A stretch of DNA of 64,000 bases from positions 124,001 through 188,000 of the IMG/VR virus record IMGVR_UViG_3300042453_004886; one strand, given 5' to 3'. This stretch comes from a virus. The first letter of the stretch is position 1. The number at the start of each line of letters is the position of its first letter. A program made the translations under genes and the position numbers. Below are positions 1 to 6,091 of the stretch, piece by piece. The notes under the pieces are model-generated. The model did not search any database. It was not told the DNA's origin and was given only the letters and a program-made list of their open reading frames with translations.

Positions 1-1
1 G

Positions 2-277
2 GAAGCAATCAAGAAAATCCAGAATGTCGAGTTCTTCCCAAAGCCCAATGGATACCAGTGGGTGGTCGGGGAGGAGCTTTCGGTGATCAGCACCGAAGGA
101 TCTTACGGAGGACGAGAAGGCCTGCTCGAGATGACGATCTTGTCGGATTGGAGTTTCGAGCCAGCAGGCTTTCTGACGGCTGAAGAGGCAATGGAAGGCG
201 TTTACGCTTTCCTGGATGGCAAGAACTGGAAGGCGGAGATCTTCCGGTTCCGGGACGCCAAACAAAAGCAAAGCTAA
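2..277 (+). CDS. Hypothetical protein, 5' end outside the window
   Basis: An open frame runs from base 2 without a start codon, so this is the C-terminal part (about 91 residues) of a gene beginning upstream. The visible part is acidic and aromatic-rich, with segments such as PNGYQWVVGEELSVIS and LTAEEAMEGVYAFL, the latter probably an amphipathic helix. Base composition is clearly richer in G+C than the next 50 kb, resembling the right end of the window (61.9-63.1 kb), so it may belong to the replication-side module rather than the accessory region. A strong terminator follows directly. No family recognised. Confidence 0.75.
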   Translation, partial: EAIKKIQNVEFFPKPNGYQWVVGEELSVISTEGSYGGREGLLEMTILSDWSFEPAGFLTAEEAMEGVYAFLDGKNWKAEIFRFRDAKQKQS

Positions 278-281
278 CACA

Positions 282-313
282 GGGGCCAGGCTTAGCCTGG
301 CCCCCGAACTTTT
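282..313 (+). terminator. Rho-independent terminator
   Basis: A 10-bp perfect GC-rich stem (GGGGCCAGGC / GCCTGGCCCC) with a TTA loop, followed after a few bases by a short T run. It lies five bases after the stop codon of the partial gene and closes that transcription unit. Confidence 0.85.
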
Positions 314-353
314 CCAGTCTACCTGGCTATCTTTACTTTAAATCTTGCTTTTT

Positions 354-670
354 CAGTATCTCCACCCCGCAAGGGTCTAACCCACACTTCAGTATCTCCA
401 CTAAATAAAGGTTTACCCCATTTTCAGTATCTACACTAAATAAAGGTTTACTACACTACAGATAGTGTATCAAATTCTGGTATCTCCACTAAATAAAGGT
501 ATTCCCCACACTAGGGCTAGTGTTATTTTTTAAGACAGGGCTTTAAAATCTGGTATCTCCACTAGATAAAGGTTTACTACACTAGCGCTAGTGGTGTTAT
601 ATTTTTAAAACACTACACTAGATCTAGTGTATTAAAATTCTGGTATCTCCACTAAATATGGGTCTACCCC
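354..670 (+). repeat. Six ~30-bp imperfect direct repeats (iteron-like)
   Basis: Copies start at about 354, 390, 425, 477, 550 and 640. The consensus is roughly CWGTATCTCCACTAAATA followed by AAGGTTTACYCC. Spacing grows from 35 to 90 bases, and the later copies are separated by CACTA palindromes. There is no coding frame of note here; the stretch 305-834 holds these repeats, the palindromes and a possible attenuator. Tandem direct repeats of this size next to an AT-rich origin-like region resemble plasmid iterons or a partition centromere, but no Rep or Par gene is seen in the window. Confidence 0.8.
453..630. repeat. Four CACTA-N4-TAGTG palindromes
   Basis: Palindromes at 453-468 (ACACTA CAGA TAGTGT), 508-523 (centre GGGC), 580-593 (CACTAGCGCTAGTG) and 615-630 (ACACTAGATCTAGTGT) sit between the iteron-like repeats. 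The arms are constant while the four central bases vary, as expected for a dimeric DNA-binding protein contacting two half-sites. They are short and lack T runs, so they are not convincing terminators. Further copies lie at 1933, 3163, 3508 and 4152. Confidence 0.75.
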
Positions 671-756
671 CTCGAAAAGAATTAAAGAGGGTAGAGTATG
701 AATAAGTTATCAAAGTAACCAAGTAACTACCAAGATAGCAGGGATAGAGGAACCGA

Positions 757-795
757 AGGTGGGGTAGATGACCCCAGAGTTGCTTTAAAGGGGTC
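757..795 (+). promoter_or_regulatory. Possible attenuator (mutually exclusive hairpins)
   Basis: ACCCC at 771-775 can pair either with GGGGT at 761-765 just upstream or with GGGGT at 790-794 downstream. The two hairpins cannot coexist, an arrangement typical of leader-region attenuators. It lies about 115 bases before the first gene of the next operon, with a TATAAT-like hexamer at 849-854 in between, so it could equally end a different transcript. Low certainty. Confidence 0.35.
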
Positions 796-909
796 TATAA
801 GGCGCTAGAAGGCGCGTTGGCTACTTCACGATAGTTGACACCTGAGGTTATAATAAAAAAGCTTATAGCCTCTCGGCATCAGATATATCAAACAGGATGG
901 AGAATAAAT

Positions 910-1167
910 ATGCTCGGAATGACTTTTCCTAACCTTGAATCTTACGAAATTGCAAAAGAATTAGCTGAAGAACTCGGTATTCAATATAAGATCAAGATCG
1001 GCCCATCAGACGAATCGCTGGAAGGTCTGAGGTTGGTCAGCTTTCACGGACTCCCCGATCGACTGATCATGATGTCCGATCTATTTGCTATTAGACTCAT
1101 GATGGCTCAAAAAGAAAGAGCTCAGCACATCCGAGATCTCAAAAAGATGTGGAGCATGACCACATGA
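910..1167 (+). CDS. Small hypothetical protein
   Basis: 85 residues. The frame is open from a TTG at 835, but the ATG at 910 has a GGATGGAG ribosome binding site eight bases upstream and is preferred. The sequence is helical and charged: an amphipathic segment (YEIAKELAEELGIQYKIK) then a Met-rich stretch around DLFAIRLMMAQKERAQHI. It overlaps the next gene by 19 bases, so the two are probably translationally coupled. No known domain recognised; it is the first gene after the origin-like repeats. Confidence 0.6.
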   Translation: MLGMTFPNLESYEIAKELAEELGIQYKIKIGPSDESLEGLRLVSFHGLPDRLIMMSDLFAIRLMMAQKERAQHIRDLKKMWSMTT

Positions 1168-1766
1168 AAGATTTCGGCGTCATACAAAAACTGAAAGACC
1201 ACATCCTTACAGATGTTCCTAACTTTAAATCCTGGGAGTGGGGCTTAGACAGCAAAGGAAACACCTGCGCCTGTTGTGGAAGATACACCAATTACAGAGC
1301 ATCTATAGAATATTCGATTAAATTAAATATTCCTATATGTGACAATTACTATTGCCTTGCTTTTAGCCCTGAACTATTTGATTTCTACCTGAGCAAATTC
1401 AAGGCTACCATGACTAGAAAAGAAAATTATAAAATTTATTCATTAATTTCAAAAAACCTATTGACAAACGAAATTGGGTTATTTGATAATAAAAATGTTG
1501 TTCCGGTTAAACTAAAAGAATTGAAAGGTTCCGAGGTTTATCCTGCAGCAAGAAAAATATTTAAAAAATATTCTTCGAGGGCTATTTACATTTTCGATGG
1601 TTCTGCGTTAATATCAAAATATCGAGAGTGTAGTTCTTGCAAAAGACAAGTTAAAACACAAAATCTCACGCTCTTTTCCGCAGCTTCGCCAGTTCAAGTA
1701 ATGAGATCAGACCACTATTTCTGCAAACAAACCCTCGAATGTAATTTTTGTTCCTCCCTGCTTTAA
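1149..1766 (+). CDS. Zinc-ribbon paralogue family protein, copy 1
   Basis: 205 residues. The C terminus carries CSSCKRQ, about 25 residues of linker, then FCKQTLECNFC and a terminal SSLL; an N-terminal CACCGRY (about residue 38) may bind a second zinc. The same C-terminal pattern (CxxC, then CK-x4-C-x-F-x3-L at the very end), preceded by an SR-x3-Y-x-x-D segment, recurs in the proteins at 4967 and 7186. The three therefore form a paralogous family whose N-terminal regions have diverged. The upstream gene overlaps it by 19 bases and a strong hairpin follows the stop. Function unknown; zinc binding is inferred from cysteine spacing. Confidence 0.7.
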   Translation: MEHDHMKDFGVIQKLKDHILTDVPNFKSWEWGLDSKGNTCACCGRYTNYRASIEYSIKLNIPICDNYYCLAFSPELFDFYLSKFKATMTRKENYKIYSLISKNLLTNEIGLFDNKNVVPVKLKELKGSEVYPAARKIFKKYSSRAIYIFDGSALISKYRECSSCKRQVKTQNLTLFSAASPVQVMRSDHYFCKQTLECNFCSSLL

Positions 1767-1769
1767 CCT

Positions 1770-1812
1770 CAACCCTATTCACACGATGCTCCCGCGCACG
1801 TGAATAGGGTTG
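1770..1812 (+). terminator. Hairpin terminator
   Basis: A 13-bp perfect stem (CAACCCTATTCAC / GTGAATAGGGTTG) with a 17-base GC-rich loop begins three bases after the stop codon. There is no strong T run, so it may act as a transcript-end stabiliser as much as a terminator. Confidence 0.65.
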
Positions 1813-1876
1813 AATGCTATTCATACCAAGTTCCATTGCAGACATCTGCAATTCCACAATCTCTCTTCCAAATAAG

Positions 1877-2352
1877 TTATACACAAGTTATCCACATATT
1901 CATTACCAAAATTAAGCCACCTAGATAAATCAGGGGGTACACTAGATCTAGTGTACCCCCACTTTTCCACAAACCCGATTTTCAGCCACAGTTTTACAGG
2001 CTCCCGCCAAAAGTTCCTGCAAGTTACGTTCCCCGAAGTTCATTCCCAAGCTCCAAAGCTAAAACTCTCTACAATCGTCTCTAAGGCCCCTTAAATCTTT
2101 AAAACGTAAGAAGAGTGCTGCCCCCACTCTTTCTCGTCTTCTAGAAGCTCTGAGACACGTTTAAAGCAACGCTGTTCCTCACCGCTACCCCCACCCTTCT
2201 CTGCGAATCCATCTCCGAGCCCTGAGCCGGGGCTAGCAGGTCTCGAAATATCGCCTCCAAATCGGGGGCGGGGGGACTATAGGGGGGTATTATCTCTGCT
2301 ATATATTATATATTATATATTATTATTTATTATTATATTATATTATTAAAGT
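1877..2352. other. Candidate replication origin: DnaA boxes, G-run and AT-rich tract
   Basis: This gene-free stretch holds two consensus DnaA boxes in the same orientation (TTATACACA at 1877-1885 and TTATCCACA at 1888-1896), a weaker TTTTCCACA at about 1963, and a 28-bp palindrome at 1933. Three long G runs follow (2264-2268, 2270-2275, 2282-2287; a possible quadruplex), then a TAT/TTA-rich tract (2288-2352) that would melt easily. Initiator boxes beside an unwinding element is the classic bacterial and plasmid origin layout. Bases 1975-2260 otherwise show only a pyrimidine-rich + strand with no convincing gene. The role is inferred. Confidence 0.6.
1933..1960. repeat. 28-bp perfect palindrome of the CACTA family
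   Basis: A perfect inverted repeat centred on AGATCT with ACACTA/TAGTGT arms extended outward by GGGGGT/ACCCCC. It is the longest copy of the palindrome family seen at 453-630, placed 37 bases after the second DnaA box. Confidence 0.8.
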
Positions 2353-2359
2353 ATTTCAA

Positions 2360-2496
2360 AGAGTATTTCTAGAATACTTTTAAGTATTCTCTGATAAGTT
2401 ACTCCTAAATAACCCCTGATGGGGTCATTTAGTCGTAACTTAGTTACCAAACATACGTTAGTATGTTTAGGACTATTTAATTCCTAGAAATACTCT
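2360..2496. repeat. Nested inverted repeats in AT-rich DNA
   Basis: AGAGTATTTCTAG (2360-2372) is matched by its inverse CTAGAAATACTCT (2484-2496). Inside are smaller hairpins: ACCCC-TGAT-GGGGT (2412-2425), AAGTTAC/GTAACTT (2396-2402/2435-2441) and AAACATAC/GTATGTTT (2449-2468). No gene is present. Together they make a large cruciform-prone block next to the AT tract, compatible with origin or partition function. Confidence 0.6.
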
Positions 2497-2546
2497 TATA
2501 TTACTATTATTATATTATTTATTATTATAGTATGTAATTAATACTA

Positions 2547-2610
2547 CACCCTATATAGTATCAAATCAAAATACTCTTAAGAGTATTTTGATTTGATACT
2601 ATATAGGGTG
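2547..2610. repeat. Perfect 64-bp palindrome
   Basis: Each 32-base arm is the exact reverse complement of the other, with no spacer, centred on CTTAAG between 2578 and 2579. The outer ends are CACCCTATATAGTATC and its complement. This is far longer than a normal operator or terminator, and it lies in non-coding AT-rich DNA after the DnaA boxes. Known perfect palindromes of this size include protelomerase targets (telRL, 56 bp in N15) and some origin or concatemer-resolution sites. No protelomerase is visible in the window, so its role is open. Confidence 0.85.
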
Positions 2611-2720
2611 GTTCAACTTAAGATATAGAGCCGTCCTTTAACATATCACTATTACTTTAAATACATAACTAGTTATATATAATATATAGTATGTACGCGC
2701 ATGCACACGCGTAGGAAAAC

Positions 2721-2758
2721 CCAGAGGGAGTGGTACCCCTTCGTACCACTCCCTCTGG
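2721..2758. terminator. Strong hairpin, probably a terminator
   Basis: A 15-bp perfect stem (CCAGAGGGAGTGGTA / TACCACTCCCTCTGG) with an 8-base loop. A short T run follows it only when read on the minus strand (GTTTTCC), so it would best stop leftward transcription entering the origin-like region. Bases 2611-2720 are AT-rich with small palindromes and no gene. Confidence 0.55.
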
Positions 2759-2869
2759 AGTTAAATCTTCAACTTCTCCCCGCTAAGAAGGCCGTCCTTA
2801 CTTCCACTCATTTCGGGGCTCAATTTCCACCCTACTCTTGCCTAAAATGCTTGTCAACTCTTTCTCCCC

Positions 2870-3163
2870 TTGGGTATAAAAACAGGGAAGCGGGCGGCTC
2901 CCGACTGCCTGCCCGCTTCCCCTCCGTCGAAGACAACCTACAAGAGCTACAAACCCGCACCAGGTGAACTCGAGGTCGTCTCCGAGACTTTTCCCAATTA
3001 TATTTCCCCAGATCCGAAAGGTCAACAAATTTTTATGGTTACCCAAGAAGAATGGCTTACTGAGCTCTCCAACATCAATTCCATTTTGCATCTCATCCAC
3101 AATTCAGAAGTGCTTGAGATTGCCCAAAATTATATCCACTACATCCAGGGTAAAATTTGCTAG
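2870..3163 (+). CDS. Hypothetical protein, start uncertain
   Basis: Up to 97 residues from a TTG at 2870. The first 20 codons overlap a strong hairpin (2885-2921) and have low-complexity coding, so the real start may lie downstream; an ATG at 3035 would give 42 residues. The C-terminal half (FMVTQEEWLTELSNINSILH, then NSEVLEIAQNYIHYIQ) reads as genuine amphipathic helices. The stop codon lies at the edge of a CACTA palindrome. No family recognised. Confidence 0.45.
   Translation: MGIKTGKRAAPDCLPASPPSKTTYKSYKPAPGELEVVSETFPNYISPDPKGQQIFMVTQEEWLTELSNINSILHLIHNSEVLEIAQNYIHYIQGKIC
2885..2921. terminator. GC-rich hairpin with T run on the minus strand
   Basis: An 11-bp stem (GGGAAGCGGGC / GCCCGCTTCCC) with a 15-base loop. 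On the minus strand it is followed by TGTTTTTA, so it resembles a terminator for leftward transcripts, like the hairpin at 2721. Confidence 0.5.
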
Positions 3164-3186
3164 GGTACACTACATCTAGTGTACCC
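3163..3186. repeat. CACTA-family palindrome in front of a gene
   Basis: GGGTACACTA-CATC-TAGTGTACCC: ten-base arms flanking four unpaired central bases. It spans the gap between the gene ending at 3163 and the start codon at 3205, where it could act as an operator or as a terminator. Confidence 0.7.
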
Positions 3187-3204
3187 CTCCTCAGGAGACC
3201 CGCC

Positions 3205-3489
3205 ATGTCCAGCAAGCAAAAATACAATATCGGCAACTTCCTCTCCGGTAAAAAACTATTCCTTGACGACAAATTCCTCGAGTACAAAAACATTTATGGC
3301 GGTAACTTCCGCATTCCCACCCGTGACATCCAAAGTGTGGTGGTATCACCACATAGCATTGGTTACGGCAAGGTCAAACTCCTCGGTAAAGGCACAGAGC
3401 TTGCCTATCTTGTCCTGCCCCTTCCTTGGGCGCACAGCACCCAGGACTGGCTCATGAGCAATCTATTTTCCGAGCTCAGGCACGGATAA
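3205..3489 (+). CDS. Small hypothetical protein, possibly PH-like fold
   Basis: 94 residues starting at ATG 3205, eight bases after AGGAG. It is mostly alternating beta-strand segments (FLDDKFLEYKNI, FRIPTRDIQSVVVSP, GKVKLLGKGTELAYLVLP) followed by a C-terminal Trp-containing helix (TQDWLMSNLFSEL). The strand-then-helix pattern with an RIPTRDIQSV-type strand is reminiscent of short bacterial PH-like domains, but this is a weak resemblance. It is flanked on both sides by CACTA palindromes. Likely cytoplasmic; function unknown. Confidence 0.65.
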   Translation: MSSKQKYNIGNFLSGKKLFLDDKFLEYKNIYGGNFRIPTRDIQSVVVSPHSIGYGKVKLLGKGTELAYLVLPLPWAHSTQDWLMSNLFSELRHG

Positions 3490-3507
3490 AAATTGAAGGG
3501 AAATAAT

Positions 3508-3537
3508 AAACCCTACACTACTGCTAGTGTAGGGTTT
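3508..3537. repeat. CACTA-family palindrome / hairpin
   Basis: AAACCCTACACTA-CTGC-TAGTGTAGGGTTT: 13-base arms around four variable central bases, in the 71-base gap between two + strand genes. It could terminate the upstream gene or be a binding site controlling the lipoprotein gene. Confidence 0.75.
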
Positions 3538-3560
3538 AAAAATTACGGAGACACGCTGTA

Positions 3561-4148
3561 ATGTACATATACTTTAATAAGTATTACATAGCTTTACTCA
3601 TAAGTTTATTTGTATCTGGGTGTCTTGTTAAACCAAAAATAGATCCTGAAAACGGATTTGATATTTTTGGTATTTTTAATCCGAGTAGTCTTGAAGAAAA
3701 AATATTTAAAATATACGCTTATGATGCTAGTCTTACTAAACCAAAAGTTTTACTAAACGGTATTTTATCTTCACCCTCTATAAAAGTAATTGATAAAGAA
3801 ATAACATTTGAAAATGTATTAAAGCCAACAGATATAGTAAAATGCGTCTGGAGTGTAAAAATAACTAACCAACCTGAAGAAACTGGACTTTGGAGCAATC
3901 TCTCAAACTTTAAAAATACAACAAAAACCATTTTTTGGACAAAAGAACTAAATTTAATAGAATCAACTAAATCTGAACCAATTCAACTTTATACGCCATC
4001 CCCTACTCCTTCAGTTAAACCTGTTTATGTAGATACAAGCACTGGAACTGCTTATGTTCAATCTGAATCTAGTAAAGTGTACGTTCACGGTTACTATAGA
4101 AAAGATGGAACATACGTTAGACCACACACTCGCAAAAGAACAAAATAA
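3561..4148 (+). CDS. Predicted lipoprotein with C-terminal KDGTYV motif
   Basis: 195 residues. The N terminus is a lipoprotein signal: a hydrophobic stretch ending in the lipobox LFVSGC (Cys about residue 21). The mature part is rich in Thr, Pro and Ser, with a TPSPTPSVKP linker. It ends in HGYYRKDGTYVRPHTRKR, a short motif found at the C termini of various secreted bacterial proteins. A phage lipoprotein is often made early or at lysogeny and may alter the host envelope, for example superinfection exclusion or a spanin-like role, but nothing here proves that. CACTA palindromes lie before and after the gene. Confidence 0.75.
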   Translation: MYIYFNKYYIALLISLFVSGCLVKPKIDPENGFDIFGIFNPSSLEEKIFKIYAYDASLTKPKVLLNGILSSPSIKVIDKEITFENVLKPTDIVKCVWSVKITNQPEETGLWSNLSNFKNTTKTIFWTKELNLIESTKSEPIQLYTPSPTPSVKPVYVDTSTGTAYVQSESSKVYVHGYYRKDGTYVRPHTRKRTK

Positions 4149-4151
4149 CTA

Positions 4152-4165
4152 CACTACTGCTAGTG
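4152..4165. repeat. CACTA-family palindrome
   Basis: CACTA-CTGC-TAGTG immediately after the lipoprotein gene and just before a perfect TTGACA (4170-4175). The last member of the family in this window with the N4 spacing; it could be an operator over the following promoter. Confidence 0.65.
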
Positions 4166-4188
4166 CATGTTGACAAAGTCGTTTTACA

Positions 4189-4227
4189 GGCTACTCTTGA
4201 AAGTAATACAATCTTTCAGGAGTAGCC
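4189..4227 (+). promoter_or_regulatory. Leader hairpin that masks the ribosome binding site
   Basis: A near-perfect 15-bp stem (GGCTACTCTTGAAAG / CTTTCAGGAGTAGCC) with a 9-base loop. The 3' arm contains the AGGAG ribosome binding site of the gene starting at 4234, so folding should block translation. A TTGACA -35 element sits just upstream at 4170-4175, although no good -10 is seen. A translational switch responding to temperature, a protein or the ribosome is plausible. Confidence 0.6.
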
Positions 4228-4233
4228 CCAACC

Positions 4234-4812
4234 ATGAAAAAATCTGGACTGTTCTACTTCTCCATGATTAATGGCTACGACAATATTCAATCTGCTGAAT
4301 CAAACTTCCTGATCAAGAGACAAAAAGTACCTGACTTCTTTAACCAGCTCATCGAATTCCTACACGAAAGAATAGGCTTCGATAGATCCAAAATGGATCA
4401 GTTCAAGCAGTTCAAAGAAAAAGGTGTCAACCTAAATCTAGTCAATCAAATAGGCACCATGTTTGGTGTAAACTTCTACGAAAAACACGAAGATATCGTT
4501 TACTTCTACACCACAGATGTTGAGCATTCCTTCTACAAATCCACGCCCGTTTATTACAAAGACTTCTTCCTGAAAACAGTTGAAAAGTATGCAGAACCGG
4601 GCAGTCAAGTGATCTTGCTTCCGGAATCTCTTAACTTCATGCAAACGATAAAACTCACGCTCAACGACAAAAATCAGTTCACTTACGAGCTCAATCTTCC
4701 GATTTGCTACAACATCGAAGAAGTCGTGAACTTACTTAAAGAGAAATACCCAAGCACCGCCACGCTTGATACAATCATCAAAGGCGAAGCCTTCAAAAAA
4801 TCCCTGCAATAA
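4234..4812 (+). CDS. KYGE/TL-tail paralogue family, copy 1
   Basis: 192 residues. The C-terminal segment NIEEVVNLLKEKYPSTATLD followed by a helix resembles the ends of the proteins at 6554 and 7814 (pattern: acidic helix, KY-G/P-E/S, TL, helix ending LK-x-A). The preceding part is beta-rich with many aromatic residues (DIVYFYTT, FFLKTVEKYAEPGSQVILLP), as in the other two copies. It lies between a masked ribosome binding site and the tRNA-Lys gene. The family is often next to the zinc-ribbon family in this region. No known domain recognised; function unknown. Confidence 0.7.
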   Translation: MKKSGLFYFSMINGYDNIQSAESNFLIKRQKVPDFFNQLIEFLHERIGFDRSKMDQFKQFKEKGVNLNLVNQIGTMFGVNFYEKHEDIVYFYTTDVEHSFYKSTPVYYKDFFLKTVEKYAEPGSQVILLPESLNFMQTIKLTLNDKNQFTYELNLPICYNIEEVVNLLKEKYPSTATLDTIIKGEAFKKSLQ

Positions 4813-4822
4813 ATTCTTTCAA

Positions 4823-4857
4823 GCGCCCGTAGCTCAGTCGGTAGAGCATTCGCATAA
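4823..4857 (+). pseudogene. 5' half of a tRNA gene (remnant)
   Basis: GCGCCCG-TA-GCTC-AGTCGGTA-GAGC reads as a textbook acceptor 5' strand, D stem and D loop, followed by the start of an anticodon stem. No matching 3' acceptor (CGGGCGC) is present; the sequence runs straight into the first base of an intact tRNA-Lys. It looks like a tRNA truncated by recombination with its neighbour. Confidence 0.65.
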
Positions 4858-4928
4858 GCCCCGTTGTCATATTGGTTGTGGAGCAGACTTTTAATCTGTG
4901 GAAACAGGTTCGATTCCTGTACGGGGCA
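4858..4928 (+). tRNA. tRNA-Lys (anticodon UUU)
   Basis: Acceptor GCCCCGT pairs perfectly with ACGGGGC; anticodon stem-loop GCAGA-CTTTTAA-TCTGT gives UUU; T arm ACAGG-TTCGATT-CCTGT. The D arm is weak (TCAT/GTGG with wobble pairs) with a GG in the loop. Discriminator A; CCA is not encoded. The gene is fused directly behind a truncated tRNA half. Confidence 0.85.
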
Positions 4929-4966
4929 CTACTTTCTCAATTTTATACCGCCTATTTGGAGCCTCT

Positions 4967-5494
4967 ATGAAAAAAATTGAAGAGTTGATTTCAAGCCTTA
5001 TAGATATACTTCCTCATAACTCAACTGTAATTTACACACCTGCAATTGATCCATGTATTTTTCACAATCACCAACAAAAACAACATAATAACTATAAAAT
5101 CGATATCAGCTACTTTAATAGCAATTGGTCCTGTATTGTTTGCGAGTGTATGCACCGAGACACTGCATTCAATATAGCTTTCTCTCCAATAGAAACGTTT
5201 ACTAACTATATAAGTCATATCTATATCTCAAATAGACAGCTACCTGCTCCTAACAAAGATATTAATCCTAACTTTTTTAAGAAGTTTCCTGTGACAAGAC
5301 GCTCCAGAAAAAACTATCTCATCGATGGTGCTGAGCTAATTAACGATCAGGTTACATGCGCTCTGTGCAGCTCAAGAATAAATCGAAACGAGTCAAACTA
5401 CATTATTTCTTGCTCCCCTAAAAAAGCAAAAAGACAGCGTTATAGCATATGCAAAAACACCACACAGTGTGATTTTGTATGTGCGCTTACATAG
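4967..5494 (+). CDS. Zinc-ribbon paralogue family protein, copy 2
   Basis: 175 residues from ATG 4967, preceded by TTGGAG. An upstream in-frame extension would read through the tRNA-Lys gene and is rejected. The C terminus has CALCSS, a linker, then SICKNTTQCDFVCALT, the same CxxC...CK-x4-C-x-F signature as the proteins at 1149 and 7186, with the shared RRSRKNYLIDG segment before it. An earlier CIVCECM motif may form a second metal site. Probably a nucleic-acid- or protein-binding zinc protein; no catalytic motif seen. Confidence 0.7.
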   Translation: MKKIEELISSLIDILPHNSTVIYTPAIDPCIFHNHQQKQHNNYKIDISYFNSNWSCIVCECMHRDTAFNIAFSPIETFTNYISHIYISNRQLPAPNKDINPNFFKKFPVTRRSRKNYLIDGAELINDQVTCALCSSRINRNESNYIISCSPKKAKRQRYSICKNTTQCDFVCALT

Positions 5495-5505
5495 GAGTTA
5501 TTAGA

Positions 5506-5967
5506 ATGAGCATCAGTGTTGAAATTCCCACCCTTCTGGTTGAAGCAGTCAATCCTATACTGGATCTCATGCCAGCTTCTCTGAAAGTTGTCACCAACTT
5601 TGCAGGAGCTCCCCCGTCGTTTCATGCAGAGTTCTTTTGCAGTGAAACGGGATTTGCAAGCACTGCAAACAGCTCCCGCGTTACGTTGGATGTATCCGTA
5701 GCAGTCAGAGGCCACGACCTGATGTACAATGTGCATGCTGTAGACGGCTCTGAGCGGCTCTCTGTGATCTTTTACGAAGCAGAAAAGCTGCCCCTGACCA
5801 CGCTCAACCTGGGTGAAGAATCCGACCCCCGTCGAGTAAAAGCAATTGCAAAGTTCTTTGAGGCGTTTATCCAATCGTTTTCAAAGTCGCTTTACATCAA
5901 TCAAAAAGAACACGAGCACGTCACCAATTTCCTCAACAACATCAACACGGAGACTGCACATGCCTAG
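5506..5967 (+). CDS. Hypothetical protein
   Basis: 153 residues from ATG 5506, with AGGAG at 5493-5497. An N-terminal helix (LLVEAVNPILDLMPASLKVV) is followed by a beta-rich middle and a C-terminal helix with an aromatic-rich stretch (KFFEAFIQSFSKSLYINQKE). Composition is more G+C rich than the flanking paralogue genes. It starts 12 bases after the previous stop and overlaps the next small gene by eight bases, so it belongs to the same operon. No family recognised. Confidence 0.65.
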   Translation: MSISVEIPTLLVEAVNPILDLMPASLKVVTNFAGAPPSFHAEFFCSETGFASTANSSRVTLDVSVAVRGHDLMYNVHAVDGSERLSVIFYEAEKLPLTTLNLGEESDPRRVKAIAKFFEAFIQSFSKSLYINQKEHEHVTNFLNNINTETAHA

Positions 5968-6091
5968 CCCTACACTGCTCCTGCCCACCAAGAACGGTAA
6001 GCTCATCACGCTTGCCGAGTTCAATCGCAATCAAGAACAGCCCCGCAGTTTCTGGAGTAAATTGAAGGAGTTTATAAGGGGGTACGTGTGA
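5960..6091 (+). CDS. Small hypothetical protein
   Basis: 43 residues. Starts inside the end of the previous gene and overlaps the next by four bases (GTGTGA). The N-terminal half is hydrophilic and beta-like (LLLPTKNGKLITLAEF); the C terminus is basic (SFWSKLKEFIRGYV) and could be an amphipathic helix. Supported by tight operon spacing rather than by any known family. Confidence 0.5.
   Translation: MPSPTLLLPTKNGKLITLAEFNRNQEQPRSFWSKLKEFIRGYV

Noticed and set aside
835-854. TTGACA followed by TATAAT taken as a -35/-10 pair
   Set aside because: Spacing is only eight bases; the TATAAT may be real with another -35, but this pair cannot work.
2547-2610. Calling the 64-bp palindrome a protelomerase site
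   Set aside because: Only the shape matches; no enzyme or read-end evidence in the window, so it is left as an unexplained palindrome.
4898-4966. In-frame extension of the zinc-ribbon gene into tRNA-Lys
   Set aside because: Would translate the tRNA 3' half; a good TTGGAG start at 4967 is available.
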